NCBI GenBank assembly: GCA_902778665.1
Contig: CACYYN010000001.1
Location: forward strand, 62,001 to 126,000
DNA length: 64,000 bases
Origin: Oscillospiraceae bacterium
Lineage (GTDB): Bacteria > Bacillota > Clostridia > Oscillospirales > Oscillospiraceae
Direction: 5' to 3'
Shown here: positions 1 through 5,792 of the stretch, one piece after another
Numbering within the stretch: the stretch's first letter is position 1
Layout: every line of letters starts with the position of its first letter
Made by a program: the position numbers and the translations under genes
The notes under the pieces: model-generated
What the model was told of the DNA's origin: nothing
Databases searched by the model: none
What the model saw: the letters and a program-made list of their open reading frames with translations, nothing else

Positions 1-563
1 GAATACTGAAGATGCTGTGCCAGTCCTATATCCGTGACACCATCGGCCTTTACAAGGTGGACGATGTCATCACAACGGGGAAGAGTGAGATCCAGGCGGC
101 GATCAAGGATAAAATCCTGACGCGGCTGGAGCAGGAGGACCTGGGCATCACGCTGGTGAATATCACGATTCAGGACGCGGAGCCGCCTACAACCAAGGTT
201 CAGGAGGCTTTCAAGGCGGTTGAGACGGCAAAACAGGATGCGGAAACCGCCACAAACAACGCCAACAAGTACGCCAACGAAGTCCTGCCGGCGGCCCAAG
301 CCGACGCCGATGAGGTGCTGCAGCAGGCGGAGGCATACAAGACCGCCCGCATCAATGAAGCCAACGGACAGGCATCCAGATTCCAGAAGCTCTATGAGGA
401 GTATTCCAAGTACCCGGAGATCACGAGACAGAGACTCTTCTATGAGACAATCTCGGATATCTTCCCGGGGATGAAGGTGATTATCACCGGGAAGGACGGC
501 AGCGAGATGACCACGGTGCTGCCACTGGATGATTTTGTACAGACCGGAAAGGAGGACGGCTGA
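1..563 (+). CDS. hflK: HflK-like SPFH/band-7 membrane protease regulator (5' truncated by window edge)
   Basis: C-terminal part (about 187 residues visible) of an SPFH/prohibitin-family protein. The frame is already open at base 3, so the ATG at 12 is internal and the true start lies upstream of the window. The visible part holds the end of the SPFH domain (GITLVNITIQDAEPP) followed by an Ala/Glu/Gln-rich coiled coil (VETAKQDAETATNNANKY region) typical of HflK. In bacteria HflK and HflC form a large membrane-anchored cage that modulates FtsH proteolysis. The stop is 2 bp before the ATG of hflC, so the pair is one operon. Assignment rests on the coiled coil and the hflC neighbour. Confidence 0.85.
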   Translation, partial: ILKMLCQSYIRDTIGLYKVDDVITTGKSEIQAAIKDKILTRLEQEDLGITLVNITIQDAEPPTTKVQEAFKAVETAKQDAETATNNANKYANEVLPAAQADADEVLQQAEAYKTARINEANGQASRFQKLYEEYSKYPEITRQRLFYETISDIFPGMKVIITGKDGSEMTTVLPLDDFVQTGKEDG

Positions 564-565
564 CC

Positions 566-1447
566 ATGAAGAATGCCTTTGCAGGAAAGCCGATCACCAG
601 AGTGCTGGTGATTGCGGCGGTAATTGTGCTGGTGCTGATCCTTTTCGGATCCATGTATATTGTGCATCAGAATGAGTACGGGATCGTATGGCAGTTCGGC
701 GCCGTCAACACGGTGAGGAACGAACCGGGGCTCTATCTCAAGGTGCCCTTTGTGCAGTCGGTTTCCATCCTGCCGAAGACGGAGCTCCTCTATGACCTGC
801 CCATCAGCGATGTCATCACGGGCGACAAGCACTCCATGGTGCTCGATTCCTTCGCCCTCTGGCGCATCAGTGACCCGCGGCTGTTTATTGAATCCCTCTC
901 CGGCAGCCTTGCCAACGCGGAAAGCCGCATCAACGCTATCATCTACAACGCCCTGAAGACTGTTATCTCATCCCAGAAGCAGGAGACGATTATTTCCGGA
1001 CGTGACGGCCGGGTGGTCAAGCTGGTGATGGATAACATCGGCAATAACTTTGATCGGTACGGCATTGAAATCCTCGCAGTGGAGACGAAGACGCTGGATC
1101 TGCCGGACGACAACAAGGATGCGGTTTATACCCGTATGATCTCGGAGCGCAACAACATCGCGGCCTCCTATACGGCCGAAGGAAACGCCGAAGCGAAGCG
1201 AATCCGCAATGAGGCGGACAAAAAGGTTATGATCACCCTCTCTGAGGCCAATGCCAGAGCGGCGGAGCTGCGCGCCGAGGGAGATGCGGAATACATGCGG
1301 ATTCTTGCTGACGTCTATGATTCGGAAAACGAAGCGGAATTTTACACGTTTATGATCGCGCTGGATGCCCTGCAGCAGTCCATGACCGGATCGGAAAAGA
1401 CCCTGATCCTTGACGCGGACAGCCCGATAGCAAAGCTCTTCTACTGA
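566..1447 (+). CDS. hflC: HflC-like SPFH/band-7 protein
   Basis: A 293-aa protein with one N-terminal transmembrane segment (about residues 11-31), a short extracytoplasmic start (VHQNEYGIVWQFGAV), the SPFH domain, and an Ala/Glu-rich helical stretch (RNNIAASYTAEGNAEAKRIR) as in HflC. It is the partner of the upstream hflK; the two are nearly abutting (2 bp gap, ribosome site GGAGG inside the end of hflK). The known role is to form the HflKC complex around FtsH; membrane location follows from the N-terminal helix. Length matches the family (about 290-330). The nitrilase-family gene starts 7 bp after its stop and is probably cotranscribed. Confidence 0.88.
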   Translation: MKNAFAGKPITRVLVIAAVIVLVLILFGSMYIVHQNEYGIVWQFGAVNTVRNEPGLYLKVPFVQSVSILPKTELLYDLPISDVITGDKHSMVLDSFALWRISDPRLFIESLSGSLANAESRINAIIYNALKTVISSQKQETIISGRDGRVVKLVMDNIGNNFDRYGIEILAVETKTLDLPDDNKDAVYTRMISERNNIAASYTAEGNAEAKRIRNEADKKVMITLSEANARAAELRAEGDAEYMRILADVYDSENEAEFYTFMIALDALQQSMTGSEKTLILDADSPIAKLFY

Positions 1448-1454
1448 GACAGAG

Positions 1455-2279
1455 ATGGACAGCACGAAGTTTAAAGCGGCAATCTGCCAGATCCGCACGG
1501 AGCTGGACCAGAGGGAAACCATGGAAAAAGCCGGCAGAATGGTGCGGGAGGCGGCAGAGAACGGAGCGAATGTCGTATGCCTGCCGGAGATGTTCAACTG
1601 CCCGTATTCCAGGGATTACTTCAGGCGGTATGCCCATCTCGGGCATGAGGATGCCGTACGGGAGATGTCCGGCTGGGCGAGGGAGAACGGAATTGTTCTG
1701 ATCGGCGGGTCTCTTCCCGAGACCGAAGGAGAAAAGCTCTACAACACCTGTTTCGTCTTTGATGAAGACGGAAAGCAGATCGCAAAACACCGGAAGGTGC
1801 ATCTCTTTGACGTGGACATCCCCGGGATGCGGTTTCACGAGTCGCACACGTTCACACCGGGGGAGGACATCACGGTGTTTGACACCCGGTACGGCCGTTT
1901 CGGCGTGGCAATCTGCTTTGATGTGAGGTTTCCAGAGCTCTTCCGCGCGATGGCGAAACGGGGGGCGAAGATGATCTTCCTGCCTGCCCAGTTTAACATG
2001 AAGACCGGGCCCGCCCACTGGGATCTCTCTCTCCGGATGCGGGCTGTGGACAACGAGGTGTTTTTCGCCGGCGCAGCCGCTGCACGGTATGAGGGATTTG
2101 CCTATGAATGCTGGGGGCACTCGGCGTTTATAGACCCCTACGGCGTCGTTCTTTCAAAATGTGACGAGAAGGAGCGGATCCTCTACGCGGAGATTGACCT
2201 CTCAAGAGTTGAAACCGTGAGAGAGCAGCTGCCAACCTTCAACCGCCTGCGGGAGGACGTATATCCGGTGGCGAAATAA
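1455..2279 (+). CDS. Carbon-nitrogen hydrolase (nitrilase superfamily, omega-amidase/Nit2-like)
   Basis: A 274-aa cytosolic enzyme of the nitrilase superfamily. The catalytic triad is visible: Glu45 (VCLPEMF), Lys114 (HRKVHLFD) and Cys154 (AICFDVRFPE), spaced as in omega-amidases, which hydrolyse alpha-ketoglutaramate and alpha-ketosuccinamate. Related aliphatic amidases and N-carbamoyl hydrolases share this triad, so the exact substrate is inferred. The start ATG follows a GAGACAGAG stretch 7 bp after hflC, suggesting read-through from that operon. Length is usual for single-domain Nit2 enzymes. Confidence 0.88.
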   Translation: MDSTKFKAAICQIRTELDQRETMEKAGRMVREAAENGANVVCLPEMFNCPYSRDYFRRYAHLGHEDAVREMSGWARENGIVLIGGSLPETEGEKLYNTCFVFDEDGKQIAKHRKVHLFDVDIPGMRFHESHTFTPGEDITVFDTRYGRFGVAICFDVRFPELFRAMAKRGAKMIFLPAQFNMKTGPAHWDLSLRMRAVDNEVFFAGAAAARYEGFAYECWGHSAFIDPYGVVLSKCDEKERILYAEIDLSRVETVREQLPTFNRLREDVYPVAK

Positions 2280-2310
2280 GTCCCGGAACAAAAAAGCACA
2301 ACTTTTGGCA

Positions 2311-2339
2311 CAGGAACCGCCCGGGAGGGACGGTTCCTG
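2311..2339 (+). terminator. Stem-loop after the amidase gene
   Basis: Perfect 9-bp inverted repeat, CAGGAACCG and CGGTTCCTG, with an 11-nt loop, 31 bp after the stop and followed by a short T-rich stretch. It is a plausible but not ideal intrinsic terminator for the hflKC-amidase unit. Confidence 0.5.
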
Positions 2340-2368
2340 TTTCCGTTGGCTCTTTAGAGACAAAACAG

Positions 2369-2397
2369 CGAACCGCTCCTTTTTTCGGAGCGGTTCG
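2369..2397. terminator. Bidirectional intrinsic terminator between convergent genes
   Basis: An 11-bp perfect stem, CGAACCGCTCC and GGAGCGGTTCG, with a T-rich loop, sits between the amidase gene (plus) and the Feo genes (minus). T-rich sequence follows on the plus side and the minus side reads CTGTTTTGTC, so it could stop both transcripts. Confidence 0.7.
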
Positions 2398-2422
2398 TGA
2401 TCTCTTTTCTATTTCCTGTATA

Positions 2423-2614
2423 CTACGGGTGGGAATGATCCTGCGGGGTGCCGGAATGGGCGCAGGTGCCGGCGCTGCAGCCCGAGCATCCTGCACAGCT
2501 TCCGGAGCAGCAGGAGGACCCGGAGCAGCAGGAGGAATCCCTTCGGTAAGCCCGGAGGGCGAAAAAGATGATGCAGGCGACGGCCAGGAGAATCAGAATA
2601 TCCCAGAGATTCAT
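2423..2614 (-). CDS. FeoB-associated Cys-rich membrane protein
   Basis: A 63-aa protein with one N-terminal membrane helix (LWDILILLAVACIIFFAL), then a very Cys/Ser/Gly-rich tail with paired cysteines (CCSG repeated, CAGCSGC) and a His-containing end. This is the recognisable layout of the FeoB-associated Cys-rich membrane proteins found after feoB in Clostridia; the role is unproven, possibly metal or redox handling at the transporter. Its SD (GAGGTG) overlaps the feoB stop and the start is 9 bp downstream, so translation is probably coupled. Confidence 0.85.
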   Translation of the reverse strand: MNLWDILILLAVACIIFFALRAYRRDSSCCSGSSCCSGSCAGCSGCSAGTCAHSGTPQDHSHP

Positions 2615-2623
2615 GCCGCCACC

Positions 2624-4981
2624 TCAGCCGAGCCCGAGGGCGAGGCCGATGAGATGTACCAGAAGGGCCATCACCCAGGCGATGCCGCACTGCCAGAGAA
2701 CCACACAGACTGCCCATTTGCCGCCCAGCTCCCGCTTGATGGAGGCGATGGCCGCGACACAGGGCGTGTAGAGCAGGCTGAAGACCAGAAGGCAGGCAGC
2801 GGTGAGGCTGCTGATCATGGTGGTGATGCCGCCGGGAGCGGCGAAGAGAAGCTCCATGACGGAGACGACGCTCTCCTTTGCCATAAAGCCGCTGACAAGG
2901 GAGGTGACGATGCGCCAGTCACCCAGACCGACGGGGCGGAACACGGGAACAAGCAGGCCGGAGACGGCGGCGAGGATGCTTTCGCGGGAGTCTTCCACCA
3001 TGTTGAAGCCGAAGTCAAAGGACTGGAGGAACCAGACCACAAGGGTGGCGATGAGAATGACGGAGAAGGCACGCTGCAGAAAGTCTTTGGCCTTTTCCCA
3101 GAGCAGCTGCATCACATTGCGCGGGCTGGGGAGGCGGTAATTGGGCAGCTCCATCACAAAGGGGACCGCCTCGCCTTTGAAAAGGGTGCCCTTGAAGAGA
3201 AAGGCCACGAGGATGCCCACGAGGATGCCAAGGAAGTAGAGCCCCGTGATAATCAGCCAGCCGGCACGGGGGAAGAAGGCGTTGACAAAGAAGCTGTAGA
3301 TAGGGAGCTTTGCCGTGCAGGACATGAAGGGCGTAAGGAGAATGGTCATGCGGCGATCGCGGTCGCTGGGGAGGGTACGGGTGGACATGACGGCGGGCAC
3401 CGTGCAGCCGAAGCCGATGAGCATCGGCACGATGCTGCGGCCGGAGAGGCCGATACGGCGCAGGAGCTTATCCATGAAGAAGGCGACGCGGGCGATATAG
3501 CCGCTGTCTTCCAGCAGGGAAAGGAAGAAGAACAGAATGACGATAAGCGGCAGGAAGCTGAGAACACTGCCGACGCCCTCAAAGAGGCCGTTCATCACAA
3601 GGCTCTGCACCGCTGCGTTGACATGGCCTGCCTGCATGGCCTTTTCCACCAGACCGCCGAGGGACGCAATGCCGGCGGCCAGAAGATCCTGCAGGAAGGG
3701 GCCGATGACGAAAAACGTGAGGAAAAACACCATGCCCATGATGAGGATGAACATGGGGATAGCAGTGTATTTGCCGGTGAGAATGCGGTCAATGCGCTGA
3801 CTGCGAAGATGCTCCCGGCTCTCCCGGGGCTTCACAACACAGGCATCACAGACCTTGCCGATGTATTCAAAACGCATGTCGGCAATGGCAGCGCTGCGGT
3901 CGAGCCCGCGTTCCTTTTCCATCTGGAGGACAATGTGCTCCAGCATTTCCGTTTCATTCTGATCCAGATTCAGCTGGGAGGCGATCAGGGAATCGCCCTC
4001 GATGAGCTTGGAGGCGGCAAAGCGGACGGGGAGACCGGCGGCTTCGGCATGGTCTTCAATCAGATGACTGACGGCGTGCAGAGCGCGGTGAACGGCACCG
4101 TTATGGTCCTCCGCACTGCAGAAATCCTGCCGGAGCGGCCGCTCCTGATAGCGGGCGATGTGCACGGCATGGCGGACAAGCTCATCCACACCCTGATTCT
4201 TGGCGGCGGAAATGGGAACAACCGGGACGCCGAGCATGGCCTCCATAGCGTTGATATCCACCGTGCCGCCGTTGCCCGTCAGCTCATCCATCATATTGAG
4301 AGCCACCACCATAGGCACGTTCATCTCCAGCAGCTGCATGGTGAGATAGAGATTGCGCTCGATGTTTGTAGCGTCCACAATGTTGATGATGGCCTTCGGC
4401 TTATCATTCAGCACAAAGTTGCGGGAGACCAGCTCTTCACTGGAATAGGGGGACATGGAGTAGATGCCGGGCAGATCGGTGATGGAGGTGTCCGCATGGC
4501 CGCGAATGGCACCGTCCTTCCGGTCGACCGTGACGCCGGGGAAGTTGCCCACGTGCTGATTGGAGCCCGTCAGCTGATTGAACAGGGTGGTTTTGCCGCT
4601 GTTCTGATTTCCAACGAGGGCGAAGGTCAGGAGCGTCCCGTCAGGGAGGGGAGTGCCGGTGCCCTTCGGGTGGAAAATGCCCTCTTCACCGAGGCCGGGG
4701 TGGGGATGTTTCTTCTTTCTGGAGGAGAGAGACGAGGCCTCTGAAGAGGTGCTCTGCAGAGGGGTTATGAGTATTTTTTCGGCGTCTGCCAGACGCAGCG
4801 TCAGCTCATAGCCGTGGATTCTGAGCTCCATGGGGTCGCCCAGAGGGGCGAGCTTCATCATGGTGACTTCTGCACCCGGGATGACGCCCATATCCAGAAA
4901 ATGCTGGCGGAGGGCGCCTTCACCGCCTACCTGCTCGATGCGGGCGGACTGGCCGGGCTTCAATTCATTGAGTTTATTCAT
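2624..4981 (-). CDS. feoB: FeoA-FeoB fusion, ferrous iron transporter
   Basis: A 785-aa inner-membrane Fe(II) uptake protein. Residues about 1-75 are an SH3-like FeoA domain (LKPGQSARIEQV to ITPL). A Ser/Lys-rich linker follows, then the FeoB GTPase with G1 GNQNSGKT (about 124-131), G3 DLPG and G4 NMMD, and a membrane core with repeated gate motifs (FGCTVPAVMSTR, SCTAKLPIYSFF). FeoA and FeoB are usually separate, so this is the fused form. The start chosen is the ATG at 4981, placed ideally after AAGGAG; a start 45 bp upstream lacks an SD. The Cys-rich partner follows directly. Confidence 0.95.
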   Translation of the reverse strand: MNKLNELKPGQSARIEQVGGEGALRQHFLDMGVIPGAEVTMMKLAPLGDPMELRIHGYELTLRLADAEKILITPLQSTSSEASSLSSRKKKHPHPGLGEEGIFHPKGTGTPLPDGTLLTFALVGNQNSGKTTLFNQLTGSNQHVGNFPGVTVDRKDGAIRGHADTSITDLPGIYSMSPYSSEELVSRNFVLNDKPKAIINIVDATNIERNLYLTMQLLEMNVPMVVALNMMDELTGNGGTVDINAMEAMLGVPVVPISAAKNQGVDELVRHAVHIARYQERPLRQDFCSAEDHNGAVHRALHAVSHLIEDHAEAAGLPVRFAASKLIEGDSLIASQLNLDQNETEMLEHIVLQMEKERGLDRSAAIADMRFEYIGKVCDACVVKPRESREHLRSQRIDRILTGKYTAIPMFILIMGMVFFLTFFVIGPFLQDLLAAGIASLGGLVEKAMQAGHVNAAVQSLVMNGLFEGVGSVLSFLPLIVILFFFLSLLEDSGYIARVAFFMDKLLRRIGLSGRSIVPMLIGFGCTVPAVMSTRTLPSDRDRRMTILLTPFMSCTAKLPIYSFFVNAFFPRAGWLIITGLYFLGILVGILVAFLFKGTLFKGEAVPFVMELPNYRLPSPRNVMQLLWEKAKDFLQRAFSVILIATLVVWFLQSFDFGFNMVEDSRESILAAVSGLLVPVFRPVGLGDWRIVTSLVSGFMAKESVVSVMELLFAAPGGITTMISSLTAACLLVFSLLYTPCVAAIASIKRELGGKWAVCVVLWQCGIAWVMALLVHLIGLALGLG

Positions 4982-5034
4982 GGTTCTCCTTATTAAGCTG
5001 CAGGCTGCTGCAGCGGTCTTATACACAAGGACAG

Positions 5035-5063
5035 ATTATAGCATGCCTGAGGGGCATCGTAAA
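5035..5063 (-). promoter_or_regulatory. Probable feo promoter
   Basis: On the minus strand, TTTACG, a 17-bp spacer and a perfect TATAAT lie about 55 bp upstream of the feoAB start. The leader also carries CTGCAG-N4-CTGCAG (4998-5014), a small hairpin just before the ribosome site. No Fur-like palindrome was recognised. Confidence 0.55.
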
Positions 5064-5085
5064 GAAAAGAAACACCGGAAAATGA

Positions 5086-5120
5086 AAAAACAGCGGGAAC
5101 AACTTTGCTCCTGCTGTTTT
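5086..5120 (-). terminator. Intrinsic terminator of the small secreted protein gene
   Basis: Minus-strand hairpin AAAACAGCAGGA paired with TCCCGCTGTTTT and a T-run directly after it, 26 bp past the stop of the 104-aa gene. It also insulates the feo promoter from that gene. Confidence 0.75.
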
Positions 5121-5145
5121 CAGATCTGAATTGCGTGCGGGGAGA

Positions 5146-5460
5146 TCAGAAGGCGGTGAGAACCATGTCGGAAGTGGCGATGGTTTCCGCATTGACGGCC
5201 TCTTCGCCGCAGTGCCAGTGAGAGAGGACGGCACCGTCCGGGGCCTCGATTTCAGGGAGGAAGCCGAGGGCTTCACCGGCGTGTGCATAGCGCCTCTGGG
5301 CGATCTTTCCGTTCACGATAAAGGTGAGGGTGTAGAGGGTTTCTTCTTCAGCATCTGCTGAATCGGTATCTTCCGCGAAGGCAGCTCCGGGAAAAACCAG
5401 AAATGCCTGGAAGATCATGGCTAATGCCAGAACAAATGAAAGATTTCTTCTTGTTTTCAT
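5146..5460 (-). CDS. Small secreted protein of unknown function
   Basis: A 104-aa protein with a clear Sec signal peptide (basic MKTRR, hydrophobic core LSFVLALAMIFQAFLVF, cleavage near AFA-ED at about residue 29). The mature part starts with an acidic stretch, then YTLTFIVNGKIAQRRYAHAGEALGFLPEIEAPDG. That resembles a single Listeria-Bacteroides (InlB B-type) repeat, where a beta-strand is followed by a G-rich turn and a tryptophan-cysteine segment (SHWHCGEE). Function is unknown. The ribosome site AGGAAAAGGA is good. The gene stands alone, with its own terminator and an unusual promoter with direct repeats at the -35 position, so it may be induced by a two-component system. Confidence 0.75.
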   Translation of the reverse strand: MKTRRNLSFVLALAMIFQAFLVFPGAAFAEDTDSADAEEETLYTLTFIVNGKIAQRRYAHAGEALGFLPEIEAPDGAVLSHWHCGEEAVNAETIATSDMVLTAF

Positions 5461-5548
5461 TCCTTTTCCTCTTTCCTGCTGCCGAACAGCAAATTATTTT
5501 CCGTGTAGAGAGCAGCGGGTTTAACCCACTGTCTTTTTTCTTGCACTC

Positions 5549-5591
5549 AGTATAGCAGGAAGAAGTTTCATGACCGGTTACATTCCGGTTA
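5549..5591 (-). promoter_or_regulatory. Activator-type promoter with 11-bp direct repeats
   Basis: On the minus strand the -10 box is TATACT (5549-5554) but no -35 consensus lies 17 bp upstream. Instead two copies of TAACCGG (5585-5591 and 5574-5580) repeat every 11 bp, with the proximal copy over the expected -35. That is the arrangement used by OmpR/PhoB-family response regulators. An 11-bp palindrome, GGGTTTAACCC (5517-5527), lies in the leader. Confidence 0.5.
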
Positions 5592-5616
5592 TTTCAACTT
5601 TTTTCAAAAAATATTT

Positions 5617-5778
5617 TTACGCGGGGGTCAGTGTTTCAGCAGCAGAAGAATCTGCTGCTGAAACATTTGTTTTATTTTCTTTTTGCTTCAGGACGTAATT
5701 TGCAACGGTCAGGCCCAGGTAGACAATCGCCAGCACAAGGCGGAGGCGCTGTTCAAAAATCACTTCACTGCGGGTCAT
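5617..5778 (-). CDS. Candidate 53-aa single-pass membrane peptide downstream of nrdD
   Basis: An open frame of 54 codons from ATG at 5778 to TAA at 5617, starting 14 nt after the nrdD stop. It encodes a basic and amphipathic start (MTRSEVIFEQRLRLV), one membrane-helix candidate (LVLAIVYLGLTVANYVL), a Lys-rich stretch and a Ser/Ala/Thr tail. No convincing ribosome site is visible, so expression may depend on coupling to nrdD. A perfect 14-bp inverted repeat (5632-5665) lies inside its 3' end. Whether it is a real gene is undecided. Confidence 0.4.
   Translation of the reverse strand: MTRSEVIFEQRLRLVLAIVYLGLTVANYVLKQKENKTNVSAADSSAAETLTPA
5632..5665. repeat. Perfect 14-bp inverted repeat
   Basis: Arms 5632-5645 and 5652-5665 (TGTTTCAGCAGCAG and its complement) with a 6-nt loop. 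A T-rich run follows on the plus strand only, yet no plus-strand gene precedes it. On the minus strand it is within the last codons of the candidate 53-aa ORF and could stabilise the 3' end of the nrd transcript. Confidence 0.7.
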
Positions 5779-5792
5779 AGACGTTCGTACGA

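Noticed and set aside
2429-4744. 771-codon open frame on the plus strand
   Set aside because: Antisense to feoB, composition is Glu/Asp/Gly/His-rich as expected from a reversed GC-rich gene, no SD and no recognisable domain.
5632-5665. Inverted repeat as a plus-strand terminator
   Set aside because: No plus-strand gene precedes it; kept as a repeat and possible 3' element of the nrd transcript.
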